From Lachnospiraceae bacterium (lineage in GTDB: Bacteria > Bacillota > Clostridia > Lachnospirales > Lachnospiraceae), in the NCBI GenBank assembly GCA_022652545.1, contig JALCRM010000005.1, positions 62,001 to 126,000 on the forward strand: 64,000 bases of DNA. Direction: 5' to 3'. A model generated the notes under the pieces. The model was given only the letters and a program-made list of their open reading frames with translations, searched no databases and was not told the origin of the DNA. Of this stretch, positions 6,766 through 15,937 are shown piece by piece. The position numbers and the translations under genes are program-made. Each line of letters starts with the position of its first letter. The first letter of the stretch is position 1.

Positions 6766-8323
6766 ACAGGAACCCTCCCGCGCTCTCGGTGAACATGAAG
6801 GAAGCAAGGAGCAGGAAGACCAGCAGGTACAGCGCGCAGAAGCGCAGGGCTGCGTTCGTCCCCGCCAGCTTTCCGTATACGTCGCTCTTCCGCTCTTTCA
6901 TGACACTGACGGCAAAGATCACTGCCGTACCTGCCGCTGCGACTGCCATGCCGCCCAGCGTATAGGCCGGCTTTGCGACATTGATATTGAGGATCTTTCC
7001 GGTGAAGGCCGTCCCGAATTCGGACGCACGGAACCGGAAGAATGTGTTGTAGAGCGCCGTAAGACTCTCCCTGAAATCGGTAATGCGGTCAAAATACCAG
7101 CCGATATTCACGATCAGGAAGGTCCGCAGGATGCGGAACAGGTGAAAGCCCTTCGTTTCGGTCCGGATCCGCAGTTTCTCCGACAGACCCCGGAAAGCGG
7201 GCTGCAGGATGTCGCTGAGCGCAATGACGATGCCGTTGTAAAGTCCCCAGACAACATAGTGCATCTGCGCGCCGTGCCAGATCCCGACGAGGAAAAACAC
7301 CAGCAGATTGGCGATGCCGGCCGGCAGCACGCGTCCGAAATGTCTGCCCAGCTTCCTGCCGCACCACTTTCCGAAGCGCTGCATGGGCTTCAGAAGCGCA
7401 AAGGGATAGAACACGTAATCGCGCATCCACTGTCCGAGCGTAATGTGCCAGCGCCGCCAGAAGTCCCCGAGCGAAACGCTGAAATACGGCTGCCGGAAGT
7501 TGGGTGCCATCGCGATGCCGAAAAGCTGCGAAACGGCCATCACCATGTCGATGCCGCCCGAAAAATCGGCGTACTGCTGTATGGAATACAGAAGGATCGA
7601 AAAAGCGGTCAGGGAACCGGGCACATCCTGCAGGGAACCGTCGAGGACCGCAGCAATGTCCCCCGACAGCATGTCGGCGACGGCGTATTTTTTCATGGCC
7701 CCGAATGCAAACAGGAGCAGCGCCCTTTTTGCGGTCTCCGACCGAAAGGTATGCTCGGAAAGGAGCTGCGGCTCCAGCCTGTCATAGCGGTTGATGGGCC
7801 CCTGGATCAGCTGCGGGAACCAGGACACAAAGAGCAGGAATCTGAAGTAATTCCTGTCGGTCCTGCATTTCCCGCCGTAGGCATCGATCAGACAGCCGGC
7901 CGCCTGGAAGGTGTAGAACGAAATGCCGAGAGGCAGCAGCAGATGCAGGCCGCCGGTCGAAGGAAAAAGCACATTCCAGTACTTCAGCCAGGCCAGGATG
8001 CCGAAGTTGAAAAGCAGCGCCAGCACGAGCACTGTTCTCTTGCCGCGCTGTGCCTGCCGTCTGCGTTCCTTTTTTTCTTCCGGCTTTACCCCGCCGGAAA
8101 CAGCCTCCCTGTATGCATCTTCGATCTTTGTGATGTGGCCGGCAGCCGCCCAGACCGTGAAGGACGTGAGGAGCAGAAAAAGAAGGTTCTTCCAGCCCTG
8201 CAGGCAATAAAACGCCAGACTCGCTGCCAGCAGGCAGATCCACTGCCTGCGGCGGAAGACCGTGTAATAACAGATAAGCGTGACGATGACGAACAGAAAA
8301 AATGCGAGTGAATACAGTTCCAT
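6752..8323 (-). CDS. MBOAT family O-acyltransferase (DltB/AlgI-like)
   Basis: A 523 aa polytopic membrane protein of the membrane-bound O-acyltransferase family. Family landmarks are FWRRWHITLGQW (His293) and FFLVGIWHG with the catalytic His350, plus PLGISFYTFQ near residue 131. DltB moves D-alanine from DltC across the membrane; AlgI does the same job with acetyl groups. Presence of a dedicated carrier and adenylation enzyme downstream argues for an aminoacyl rather than acetyl cargo here. It starts seven bases after the sigH stop with an AAAGGTG ribosome site, so the cluster is probably read from the housekeeping block upstream. Confidence 0.88.
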   Translation of the reverse strand: MELYSLAFFLFVIVTLICYYTVFRRRQWICLLAASLAFYCLQGWKNLLFLLLTSFTVWAAAGHITKIEDAYREAVSGGVKPEEKKERRRQAQRGKRTVLVLALLFNFGILAWLKYWNVLFPSTGGLHLLLPLGISFYTFQAAGCLIDAYGGKCRTDRNYFRFLLFVSWFPQLIQGPINRYDRLEPQLLSEHTFRSETAKRALLLFAFGAMKKYAVADMLSGDIAAVLDGSLQDVPGSLTAFSILLYSIQQYADFSGGIDMVMAVSQLFGIAMAPNFRQPYFSVSLGDFWRRWHITLGQWMRDYVFYPFALLKPMQRFGKWCGRKLGRHFGRVLPAGIANLLVFFLVGIWHGAQMHYVVWGLYNGIVIALSDILQPAFRGLSEKLRIRTETKGFHLFRILRTFLIVNIGWYFDRITDFRESLTALYNTFFRFRASEFGTAFTGKILNINVAKPAYTLGGMAVAAAGTAVIFAVSVMKERKSDVYGKLAGTNAALRFCALYLLVFLLLASFMFTESAGGFLYANF

Positions 8324-8329
8324 GCACCT

Positions 8330-8947
8330 TTACCCGTTCTGCTTCAGTTTGCGGCGGATGCGCTGCAGCGCATTGTCGGTGGATTTCTCACTGCGTCCCA
8401 GCCTGCGGGCGATCTTCGTGTAGTCAGGATCCTCGATGTACAGTTCCAGGACCTGTTTTTCAAAGGGGCTCAGTTCCTCTTCTATGCGTCCCAGCAGGCT
8501 GTCCACGTTTTCCCTGTCGATAAGCTGCCGCTCCGGATCCGGCGTTGCCGGGTTCTCCAGCGTTTCGGACAGGCTGCTGCGCTGATCGCCGCTGCCGTCC
8601 GCGCTGTCGAATTCTTCATAGATCGACACGGCGGTATTCAGCGGTATGTTCTTTTTCCGGCTGCCTGCTTCGACTGCCGTATACAGATGCCTCATGACAC
8701 AGAGCTCCGCAAAGGTGCGGAAACTTGCGCCGCCTTCCTCACTGAAGCCGCGGATGGCCTCAAACAGGCCGATCATGCCCTCCTGGATCAGGTCTTCGGT
8801 GTCGGAGCCGGGGACATACATCGCCCTGGCCTTGCGGCGGACGAGGTCCTTGTACCTCCCGAGCAGAAAATCCGTCGCATCTTTGTCGTTTTCCTCTGCG
8901 GACAGGCGCCGGAGCTGCTCGTCCGTCATCGATGCGTAATCTTTCAC
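8330..8947 (-). CDS. sigH: RNA polymerase sigma-H factor
   Basis: A 205 aa sigma-70-family factor. EDLIQEGMIGLFEAIRGF is region 2.1-2.2, and the C-terminal ELSPFEKQVLELYIEDPDYTKIARRLG leads into the region 4 helix-turn-helix. The size and the cysS-mrnC-rlmB-sigH order identify it as the Firmicute SigH (Spo0H), which directs stationary-phase and early sporulation genes. The start is a GTG overlapping the rlmB stop (GTGA); an ATG seven codons on (8929) is possible but lacks a ribosome site. In many relatives secE-nusG follow; here the MBOAT cluster follows instead. Confidence 0.88.
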   Translation of the reverse strand: MKDYASMTDEQLRRLSAEENDKDATDFLLGRYKDLVRRKARAMYVPGSDTEDLIQEGMIGLFEAIRGFSEEGGASFRTFAELCVMRHLYTAVEAGSRKKNIPLNTAVSIYEEFDSADGSGDQRSSLSETLENPATPDPERQLIDRENVDSLLGRIEEELSPFEKQVLELYIEDPDYTKIARRLGRSEKSTDNALQRIRRKLKQNG

Positions 8948-9729
8948 GACAGCCCCGCCTTTTCGAGTCTCTGGCGGAGTACTTCATATGCCAGTACGCC
9001 GGCAGCCACGGAAGCGTTCAGGGAATCGATCTCGCCCCGCATCGGTATGGAAGCGGTCATGTCGCACTTTTCCTTTACCAGTCTCGAGACGCCGCTGCCC
9101 TCCGCGCCGATCACAAGGCCCAGCGGTCCCGTGAGGGAAAGCTTCGTCATGGGCGTGCCGTCCATGTCCGCGCAGACGAACCACATGCCGCGCTTCTTGA
9201 GCTGTTCGATCGTCACTGCCATGTTGGTGACCTTGACGACGGGCGTGTAGTTCAGCGCACCCGCCGATGCCTTGGCGACCACGGCCGTCAGGCCTACTGC
9301 CCGGTCCTTCGGAATGATGACGCCGTGCGCACCGACCGTATTGGCGGTGCGGATGATCGCCCCCAGGTTGTGCGGGTCTTCGATGTTGTCCAGCAGCAGG
9401 AAAAAGGGATCCTCCCCCTTCTTTTCGGCAAGGCTGAAAAGATCCTCCATCTCCGCATACGCATAGACGGCCGCATCCGCAATGACGCCCTGGTGGCTGC
9501 CCGTCTCGGACATCGCATCGAGCCGCGCGCGGTCGACATAGCGGATCTGCGTGCCGTGTTTTGCCGCTTCGCGCTTGATCGTCATGATGGCGCCGTCGTG
9601 GGTATCGGACAGAATATAGAGCCGGTCGATCGTCCTGCCGGACCGGAATGCCTCGATCACGGCATTGCGTCCTTCTATGCGGGAAGATCCCTCATCTGTG
9701 CTGCTCGGTTCTGTTTTTTCCGTTTCCAT
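8944..9729 (-). CDS. rlmB: 23S rRNA (guanosine-2'-O-) methyltransferase RlmB family
   Basis: A 261 aa SpoU/TrmH-type RNA 2'-O-methyltransferase. After a variable N-terminal tail, a substrate-binding domain begins at IEGRNAVIEAF (about residue 17). The trefoil-knot catalytic domain carries LLLDNIEDPHNLGAIIRTA (motif 1), GLVIGAEGSGVSRLV (motif 2) and IPMRGEIDSLNASVAAGV (motif 3). RlmB modifies G2251 in the 23S peptidyl-transferase loop; TrmH-type paralogs of other specificity cannot be excluded from sequence alone. It lies two bases after mrnC and overlaps sigH by four. Confidence 0.88.
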   Translation of the reverse strand: METEKTEPSSTDEGSSRIEGRNAVIEAFRSGRTIDRLYILSDTHDGAIMTIKREAAKHGTQIRYVDRARLDAMSETGSHQGVIADAAVYAYAEMEDLFSLAEKKGEDPFFLLLDNIEDPHNLGAIIRTANTVGAHGVIIPKDRAVGLTAVVAKASAGALNYTPVVKVTNMAVTIEQLKKRGMWFVCADMDGTPMTKLSLTGPLGLVIGAEGSGVSRLVKEKCDMTASIPMRGEIDSLNASVAAGVLAYEVLRQRLEKAGLS

Positions 9730-9731
9730 AT

Positions 9732-10190
9732 TTACCTCCGTGCCTCGGCAAGTCCTGTCCGCTCCATACCCGTGCGTACGATCTCCATCATGCGCCTGTT
9801 CTCATCCCGCAAATAAAGCCAGCCGCAGAGCGCCTCCAGGCCGGTCGCCTTCATGTATTCGCCCGCCGTGCTGTTTTTGGCCATGTGGTTCGGACTGGCG
9901 TTGCGGCCGCGCCGGTAGATCCCCGCTTCCTCTTCCGTCAGCAGGTCCTGTACCGCCTCGGCAATGGCAGCCTGCGCAGGTGCGCACACGATGGCCGCAC
10001 AGGCACTGTGAAGACGTGCCGCCTGCCGGTTCCCGAAGGAAAGCTGGATCGTACGGACCGCCAGGGAAAAAACTGCATCTCCCAGGAAGGCCAGCGCCAG
10101 AGGGGAATACGACGTCGGGTCCTGCATTTTCTGCTCCGGGAACGCATTCGCGACCTCGCGCCGGAGATCCGGGGTCAGGCCCTCTTCCAT
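9732..10190 (-). CDS. mrnC: Mini-ribonuclease 3
   Basis: A 152 aa protein with a single RNase III catalytic domain and no double-stranded RNA-binding domain. YSPLALAFLGDAVFSLAVR holds the metal-binding signature. Mini-III matures the 23S rRNA ends in Firmicutes. The gene begins inside the last 16 bases of cysS, the standard cysS-mrnC overlap in this phylum, which supports both assignments. Confidence 0.9.
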   Translation of the reverse strand: MEEGLTPDLRREVANAFPEQKMQDPTSYSPLALAFLGDAVFSLAVRTIQLSFGNRQAARLHSACAAIVCAPAQAAIAEAVQDLLTEEEAGIYRRGRNASPNHMAKNSTAGEYMKATGLEALCGWLYLRDENRRMMEIVRTGMERTGLAEARR

Positions 10191-11587
10191 TTGACACCGT
10201 CTTTCGTGTCTTCGAGGACGACGCCCTCCGCCCTGAGCTCGTCACGGATCGCGTCCGCCCTCGCAAAGTCTCTGTTTCTGCGTGCTTCCTGGCGCTCCGC
10301 GATCTTCTCTTCCACATGCTCGGAGAACGGGTCCGCCGTCTTTTTCTTTTCGACGATGAGGCCGCAGATATCCGTCAGCGTGAGAAGTTCCTTCCGCAGT
10401 GCTTCCAGATAAGCTTTCGTTGAACTTTCATCCGTATTGCTGTTGATCCACTTTACCAGCTCGAAGATCGCCGAGATCGCATCGGCGGTGTTGAAGTCAT
10501 CGTCCATCGCCTTTTCGAACTGTACACGGTAGCTGTCCGCCTCCGCAAGGGCTTCCTTTTCGCCTGCCATTTCCCCGTCCTGCGCTTTTTCCAGAAGATA
10601 ATCCAGGTTCTGGGCACAGTTGCAGATGCGTTCGTAGGAGGTCTTGGCGGACTCCATAAGTTCCGCGCTGAAATTCAGAGGGCTCCTGTAGTGCACGGTC
10701 TGCATGAAATAGCGCAGCACCTGCGGATCGTACTTCCCGTCGATGTCGCGGACCGTGAAGAAATTGCCGAGCGACTTGCTCATCTTCCGGTTGTCTATGT
10801 TGAGGAAGGCGTTGTGCATCCAGTAATGCGCAAAGGTGCACCCGTTCGCAGCCTCGGACTGGGCGATCTCATTTTCGTGGTGCGGGAAGACCAGATCCTC
10901 TCCGCCGCCGTGAATATCCAGCGTGTCGCCCAGATATTTGCGGCTCATGACCGAGCACTCGATATGCCAGCCGGGGCGGCCTTCGCACCACGGGGACGGC
11001 CAGCTGGGCTCTCCCTCTTTTTTGGGCTTCCACAGTACGAAATCCAGAGGGTCTTCCTTCTGGTCCTCGCCGGTCACAAGGAGCGCGCGTTCGCCGCTGC
11101 GCAGGTCATCGATGTTCTTGTGGGAAAGCTTGCCGTATTCGGGAAATTTTCTGGTGCGGTAATATACCGTGCCGTCCTTGGCAACATAGGCAAAACCCTT
11201 GTCGATCAGTTTTGTGATCATTTCGATCATGCCGCCGATCTCCTGCGTGGCGCGCGGGTTTACCGTGGCCGGCATGATGTTGAGGGCTTCCATGTCCTTC
11301 CTGCACTCCGCGATATAGCGCTCGGAGACGGTGTTTGCGTCCGTTCCTTCCTCTTTGGCCTCTTTGATGATCTTGTCATCCACGTCCGTAAAATTGGAAA
11401 CATAGTTGACGCGGTAGCCTTTGTATTCAAAATAGCGGCGTACCGTATCGAAAAAGATCATCGGTCTGGCATTGCCGATATGGATGAAATTGTAGACGGT
11501 CGGCCCGCACACATACATCTTCACTTCACCCGGCGTGATGGGCTTGAACTCTTCCTTCTGCCGGGACATTGTATTGTAGATCTCCAT
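10175..11587 (-). CDS. cysS: Cysteinyl-tRNA synthetase
   Basis: A class I aminoacyl-tRNA synthetase of 470 aa that charges tRNA-Cys. YNFIHIGNARPMIFFD is the HIGH signature and KMSKSLGNFFTV the KMSKS loop; the zinc-binding Cys and His residues (VCGPTVYN, ECSVMSRKYLG, HHENEIAQ) are present. The frame extends to a GTG at 11593; the ATG at 11587, two codons later and behind a GAGAGAG stretch, is taken as start. It is in the block mscS-ispF-cysE-cysS-mrnC-rlmB-sigH, next to cysE, which supplies the cysteine precursor. Confidence 0.95.
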   Translation of the reverse strand: MEIYNTMSRQKEEFKPITPGEVKMYVCGPTVYNFIHIGNARPMIFFDTVRRYFEYKGYRVNYVSNFTDVDDKIIKEAKEEGTDANTVSERYIAECRKDMEALNIMPATVNPRATQEIGGMIEMITKLIDKGFAYVAKDGTVYYRTRKFPEYGKLSHKNIDDLRSGERALLVTGEDQKEDPLDFVLWKPKKEGEPSWPSPWCEGRPGWHIECSVMSRKYLGDTLDIHGGGEDLVFPHHENEIAQSEAANGCTFAHYWMHNAFLNIDNRKMSKSLGNFFTVRDIDGKYDPQVLRYFMQTVHYRSPLNFSAELMESAKTSYERICNCAQNLDYLLEKAQDGEMAGEKEALAEADSYRVQFEKAMDDDFNTADAISAIFELVKWINSNTDESSTKAYLEALRKELLTLTDICGLIVEKKKTADPFSEHVEEKIAERQEARRNRDFARADAIRDELRAEGVVLEDTKDGVKWKRA

Positions 11588-11604
11588 GGCCACTCTCTCT
11601 TTCT

Positions 11605-12342
11605 CTACTTGTTTTCTCCGCGCAGCTGTCTGAGCTGTGCCAGCGCTTCGTCACGTTCTTTTTCCGCCTGCCTGGCCTCCGCACGCTCCTGCCTTGCAAA
11701 ATTCTCCACCTCGATGAGCTGGTCCGCAAGCGCCGTCTGTGCGCGGAACAGACATTCAATGTCCTGGCGCACCGGATCCGGATAGTGGATCTGGTCCATC
11801 GTATCCTGCGGATGCCTGCCGGGTTTGAGCTGCTTCACGATACGGCCGGGCACGCCCACGACGGTGCAGCCCGGAGGAACAGCCTCCAGCACAACGGAAC
11901 CCGCGGCTATCTTGCAGTTGTCCCCGATCGTGAACGAACCGAGGATCTTGGCCCCGACGCCGATCATTACATTGTTGCCGATCGTGGGATGCCGCTTGCC
12001 CTGTTCTTTTCCCGTGCCGCCGAGCGTCACGCCCTGGTACATCGTCACGTTGTCGCCGATGATCGTGGTCTCTCCGATGACGACGCCCGTACCGTGATCG
12101 ATAAAGAAGCCTTTCCCGATCTGAGCGCCGGGATGGATCTCAATACCGGTCTTGCGCGCCGCCTTCTGAGAAATATAGCGGGCCCTGAAATAGTGGCCCT
12201 TCAGATAGTGACGATGGGCTTTCCGGTAACTGAGCATGGCACGGAAGCTGGGATACAGGAACACTTCCCAGTCCGAATGCATGGCAGGGTCACGCTCCCT
12301 GATCACCCTGATCTCTTCCTTCACTTCATCAATAAACCGCAT
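11605..12342 (-). CDS. cysE: Serine O-acetyltransferase
   Basis: CysE makes O-acetylserine from serine and acetyl-CoA, the committed step of cysteine synthesis. An N-terminal helical part is followed by a left-handed beta-helix of hexapeptide repeats (HPGAQIGKGFFIDHGTGVVIG and on, about residues 70-170). The 245 aa protein ends in a charged, probably coiled-coil tail (about 195-245; AEARQAEKERDEALAQLRQL) longer than in the compact Firmicute enzymes. The gene sits 17 bases upstream of cysS, so cysteine supply and its use in translation may be co-expressed. Confidence 0.92.
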   Translation of the reverse strand: MRFIDEVKEEIRVIRERDPAMHSDWEVFLYPSFRAMLSYRKAHRHYLKGHYFRARYISQKAARKTGIEIHPGAQIGKGFFIDHGTGVVIGETTIIGDNVTMYQGVTLGGTGKEQGKRHPTIGNNVMIGVGAKILGSFTIGDNCKIAAGSVVLEAVPPGCTVVGVPGRIVKQLKPGRHPQDTMDQIHYPDPVRQDIECLFRAQTALADQLIEVENFARQERAEARQAEKERDEALAQLRQLRGENK

Positions 12343-12351
12343 AAGATCCGT

Positions 12352-12894
12352 TCACCCCCTGCAGCAGCCCGGGCAGCTGTCTTCGCCTCCGCACACAGCA
12401 GCCTGCTGCGAATATGTATCCATGGGAGTCGTCAAAAGCGCCGCTGCCTGCGCAGCGATACCTTCTCCTCTTCCCGTAAATCCGAGTCCTTCCTCCGTCG
12501 TGGCCTTGACGCTGACGCAGCCCGGATCCAGTTCCAGCGCGCCCGCAATGTTCCTGCGCATCTCCTCGATGAACGGCCGCATTTTCGGCGCCTGCGCAAC
12601 GATCGTCGCATCCACGTTCTCAATGAGGAAACCGTGCTCCCCGAGCAGGCTTCGCACTCTGCGCAGCAGTTCCATGGAATCGGCCCCTTCATAAGCCGGA
12701 TCGCTGTCCGGGAACCACAGTCCTATATCTCCCAGGGCAGCCGCGCCCAGCAGGGCATCCATGACGGCATGCAGCAGAACGTCCGCATCCGAATGGCCGA
12801 GCAGGCCCTTTTCAAAGGGGATCTCAACACCCCCGACGATCAGTTTTCTTCCCGGCACCAGGCGGTGCACATCGTAGCCTGTCCCTATTCTCAA
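12352..12894 (-). CDS. ispF: 2-C-methyl-D-erythritol 2,4-cyclodiphosphate synthase with Cys-rich tail
   Basis: IspF closes the cyclodiphosphate ring in the non-mevalonate isoprenoid pathway. [13 protein letters not shown] holds the Asp/His zinc ligands and [21 protein letters not shown] the third His; [24 protein letters not shown] is the C-terminal signature. The start is TTG, overlapping the mscS stop (TTGA), with a strong GGAGGG ribosome site. Length is 180 aa against about 158 usually. The extra roughly 20 residues end in [13 protein letters not shown], with four cysteines that could bind a metal; I know of no such tail in this family. Confidence 0.93.
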   Translation of the reverse strand: MRIGTGYDVHRLVPGRKLIVGGVEIPFEKGLLGHSDADVLLHAVMDALLGAAALGDIGLWFPDSDPAYEGADSMELLRRVRSLLGEHGFLIENVDATIVAQAPKMRPFIEEMRRNIAGALELDPGCVSVKATTEEGLGFTGRGEGIAAQAAALLTTPMDTYSQQAAVCGGEDSCPGCCRG

Positions 12895-13733
12895 TCCGAT
12901 CCCTCCGAGTGTACTGTCATTTCACCGAGCACCTGCACATGCCTGTACGCGATCGAAATACCCTCTTTTTTGAAGGCACGCAGCACATTTTCGCGCACGC
13001 CGCTGCACACGTCGTACAGTTCTTCCTGTGTCTTTGCACTGATCACCGTCGTGAGGACGATGCCCTCGTCGTTCAGATCGGAAACGCCGATCCCCACAGG
13101 TCCCTGCCGCCTGTCCGGTTCCCTGGTGTCCTCGTAGCCGGGCGTTGCAAGTATGGCATCGGAAAACAGCTGTTTTGCCTTGTCCAGGTCCGATTCGTAG
13201 GTGATCTGGACACTGAGGATCTGTGAATTGACATCCTTGCCGTTGTTGAAATTGAAGATCGGCAGACTGTCCATGACGGTATTCGGGATATAGACCAGCG
13301 TGTTGGTGGCCGCCTGCCGTATGACCGTATGCCGCAGCGTCATGCCGTCCACATAGCCCAGAAGCTCCCCGCTGTCCAGCTTGAGGGACACACGGTCGCC
13401 GACTTCAAAGGGCTTGTAAATGGAAATGAAGAAACCGTGCATGATGTTCTTCATGCCTTCCTGGAACATGAAGCCCAGCACGACGACCAGCATGGAGCTG
13501 GACAGGATGACGGTGTTGTAGATCTTGTCCAGGGTGGATGTCATCGTCATGATCCTGATCACGGCCGCGATCACCACGACCGCCTGCAGGATCCCCTGTA
13601 CAAAACCCATGTATACGCTGTTTTTCCGCTTCTTGAGACCGGCAAACAGCCTGTTGATGATCTCGATCACCAGCAGTGCCACCAGAACCGTCAGTACGAC
13701 CGTCACGATGCGGTTTCCGAAAAAATCCGCCAT
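12891..13733 (-). CDS. Small-conductance mechanosensitive channel (MscS family)
   Basis: A 280 aa MscS-type channel. Three hydrophobic helices (about residues 8-30, 47-70 and 77-105) are followed by the beta domain signature [27 protein letters not shown], split here by the usual pore-helix glycines. The cytoplasmic domain ends at about residue 270. Such channels open on hypo-osmotic stress and release small solutes. The gene is first in the block continuing into ispF, with a four-base stop/start overlap. Confidence 0.88.
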   Translation of the reverse strand: MADFFGNRIVTVVLTVLVALLVIEIINRLFAGLKKRKNSVYMGFVQGILQAVVVIAAVIRIMTMTSTLDKIYNTVILSSSMLVVVLGFMFQEGMKNIMHGFFISIYKPFEVGDRVSLKLDSGELLGYVDGMTLRHTVIRQAATNTLVYIPNTVMDSLPIFNFNNGKDVNSQILSVQITYESDLDKAKQLFSDAILATPGYEDTREPDRRQGPVGIGVSDLNDEGIVLTTVISAKTQEELYDVCSGVRENVLRAFKKEGISIAYRHVQVLGEMTVHSEGSD

Positions 13734-13765
13734 TTAAATTGCCTCCCTGCCTGTAAACCGGATGA

Positions 13766-14944
13766 TCAGTGATGGAACAGGCGTATACCCGTAAAGCACA
13801 TGACCATGCCGTGCGCATCGCAGGCTTCGATGACGTTGTCATCGCGCACCGAACCTCCGGGCTCCGCGACGTATTTTACGCCGCTGCGGAACGCGCGCTC
13901 GATGTTGTCCCCGAACGGGAAGAAGGCATCCGAACCCAGCGAAACATCCGTATTCTGTGCGAGCCAGGCTTTCCGCTCTTCCGCCGTGAATATTTCCGGG
14001 CGCTCGGTAAAAATATTCTGCCATTTGCCGTCGGCCAGGACATCCATGCAGTCCTCGCCCAGATAAAGGTCGATCGCGTTGTCGCGGTCGGCCCGCCTGA
14101 TGCCGCCAAGGAACGGCAGCTCCAGGACGCGCGGCGACTGGCGCAGCCACCACTTGTCGGCCTTGTCGCCCGCCAGTCTCGTACAGTGGATGCGGGACTG
14201 CTGCCCCGCGCCGATGCCTATGCACTGCCCGCCTTTTACATAGCATACCGAATTGGACTGCGTATATTTGAGAGCGATCAGGGAAATAGCCAGGTCGTCC
14301 TTTGCCGCGGCCGGCAGATCCCTGTTCTTCGTAACGATGTTGGAGAAGAGGCCGTCGCTGATCACTAGCTCATTCCTGCCCTGCTCAAAAGTCACGCCGA
14401 AGACCTGCTTGTGTTCGACAGGCGCCGGCTCGTAGGAAGGATCGATCTGCAGCACCGCGTAGGCGCCTTTCTTCTTGGCCGCGAGGATCGCCAGTGCGCC
14501 CTCTTCGTAGCCCGGCGCAATGATGCCGTCTGAAACTTCCCTGGCGATCAGTTTTGCCGTACAGACATCGCAGGGGTCGGAAAGGGAAATGAAATCGCCG
14601 AAGGAAGACATGCGGTCTGCACCCCTGGCCCTGGCATAGGCGCTTGCAAGGGGCGTCAGTTCCCCCAGATCGTCCACCCAGTAGATCCTGCGTTCGACGT
14701 CCGTAAGCGGCAGACCGATCGCGGCGCCCGCGGGGGAAACGTGCTTGAAGGAAGTGGCCGCCGGCCGGCCCGTGGCTTTCTTCAGTTCGCGCACCAGCTG
14801 CCAGCCGTTCAGGGCGTCCAGCAGGTTGATATAGCCGGGCCTCCCGTTCAGTACGGTGATCGGCAGATCGGCGCCGTTGTCCATGTAGACACGTGAAGGC
14901 TTCTGGTTGGGATTGCACCCGTATTTCAGCTGTAATTCTTTCAA
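13766..14944 (-). CDS. AICAR formyltransferase (stand-alone PurH C-terminal domain type)
   Basis: A 392 aa protein carrying only the AICAR transformylase part of PurH, which adds the formyl group in the ninth step of purine synthesis. [12 protein letters not shown] opens the domain, [12 protein letters not shown] holds the catalytic Lys-His, and [11 protein letters not shown] comes near the end. The cyclohydrolase half is missing and is supplied by the PurO-like gene just upstream. The start is TTG at 14944, chosen because AAGGAGG lies five bases before it and the next codons match family N-termini. It is followed by mscS on the same strand. Confidence 0.9.
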   Translation of the reverse strand: MKELQLKYGCNPNQKPSRVYMDNGADLPITVLNGRPGYINLLDALNGWQLVRELKKATGRPAATSFKHVSPAGAAIGLPLTDVERRIYWVDDLGELTPLASAYARARGADRMSSFGDFISLSDPCDVCTAKLIAREVSDGIIAPGYEEGALAILAAKKKGAYAVLQIDPSYEPAPVEHKQVFGVTFEQGRNELVISDGLFSNIVTKNRDLPAAAKDDLAISLIALKYTQSNSVCYVKGGQCIGIGAGQQSRIHCTRLAGDKADKWWLRQSPRVLELPFLGGIRRADRDNAIDLYLGEDCMDVLADGKWQNIFTERPEIFTAEERKAWLAQNTDVSLGSDAFFPFGDNIERAFRSGVKYVAEPGGSVRDDNVIEACDAHGMVMCFTGIRLFHH

Positions 14945-15006
14945 GTTGTCCTCCTTCAGATCTCCTGTTCTGCGTCCGTCGGATCTTTGCCGATCCTCCG
15001 GGACGG

Positions 15007-15726
15007 TCAGATATTCTTGTTTACGATCCTGCTCTCATACTTGCCGTCCGCCGCGCTGATAAAGCGGGTAAAGAGCGAAACGCGGTTGTCTTCATTCAGT
15101 GCATCCCAGATGCGCTGTGTAAAAACATCGATCGAATCCGTGATGCCGTCGTCCAGTGTGACGGCGTGTGGTTCGCCCTGAAAACTCGGCAGCGGCGTGC
15201 CGTCGCCGGAATACGTGGAAAGGAAACGTGCCTTCCCTGGCAGCGGATCGTCCGCGCGGAAAAGATACCTGAGACAGGAAGCCGGGTCCCCGCAGTCGCT
15301 CTTCAGGATGGAAAGCTGGTAGCTGAAACGGCCGCCTTCCGTATGAAGCAGCGCGGAGATCCTGGGCGTATAGTTGGGGGCATCCGGCTCAAAGGTCCTG
15401 CTGCGGAGAGCTTCCTCGAAGGACTTCCCTTCGGACAGGCCGTCAAAGACCGTGTCGGTCTGGTCGCCGTTCGTCACGATGGTGTCGTGGCCGAGCACAC
15501 GCACCGGCGCGTAAATGATCAGGCTCGGGTCCTGCATTTTGGACGGATCGAAGGCCTGCGTACGTATGCCCTCTCCCTCTTTTACAAAAACGCGGTTCCT
15601 GCTGTTCACGCTGCGTCCCATAATGAAATAGGCCGTTGCCGCATACCTGCCGTCGGCGGTAAGTCCCGCAACGATGCCGCGCCCCGGGTAGCTGTTCCCG
15701 CGCAGCCTTTCTTCCAGATCCGTCAT
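15007..15726 (-). CDS. IMP cyclohydrolase, PurO type
   Basis: This 239 aa protein matches the archaeal-type IMP cyclohydrolase (PurO) family, which closes the purine ring to give IMP. Visible family features are the N-terminal [33 protein letters not shown], and [12 protein letters not shown]. Most bacteria use the N-terminal half of PurH instead; here the two last steps are split over two adjacent genes. The ATG at 15726 follows a strong GAGGAGGAG ribosome site and is preferred over an upstream open stretch to 15771. The 62-base gap to the transformylase gene suggests one transcript. Confidence 0.87.
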   Translation of the reverse strand: MTDLEERLRGNSYPGRGIVAGLTADGRYAATAYFIMGRSVNSRNRVFVKEGEGIRTQAFDPSKMQDPSLIIYAPVRVLGHDTIVTNGDQTDTVFDGLSEGKSFEEALRSRTFEPDAPNYTPRISALLHTEGGRFSYQLSILKSDCGDPASCLRYLFRADDPLPGKARFLSTYSGDGTPLPSFQGEPHAVTLDDGITDSIDVFTQRIWDALNEDNRVSLFTRFISAADGKYESRIVNKNI

Positions 15727-15803
15727 GCTCTCCTCCTCGCCGCGGACTGCCCTGAAACAGGCCGGCCGCACGCCGCTTTTGCTTTTTAACGTATCAGGTT
15801 TAG

Positions 15804-15832
15804 ATTATACATGCTTTGCTTTCGTTTTGAAA
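15804..15832 (-). promoter_or_regulatory. Possible promoter of the purine pair
   Basis: On the minus strand TATAAT (15809-15804) is preceded 17 bases upstream by a poor -35, TTTCAA. It would transcribe the PurO and AICAR transformylase genes, with a leader of about 70 bases. No purine riboswitch core is seen in that leader. Confidence 0.4.
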
Positions 15833-15836
15833 GAAG

Positions 15837-15866
15837 TTGACAATCGTCCGCGCCGCAATGTATACT
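15837..15866 (+). promoter_or_regulatory. Predicted SigA promoter of tRNA-Met
   Basis: TTGACA (15837-15842) and TATACT (15861-15866) with an 18-base spacer, about 70 bases upstream of the tRNA. It is divergent from, and partly overlaps, the possible purine promoter. Confidence 0.65.
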
Positions 15867-15937
15867 ATCCACGCAAGTCACGAAGGAGTACATCCACTAC
15901 AATATCTGCCTTCAGACCTCCTGACTGACTGATGTAT

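Noticed and set aside
15727-15803. Purine riboswitch before the PurO gene
   Set aside because: The leader is about 75 bases and lacks the paired loops and conserved core of that riboswitch.
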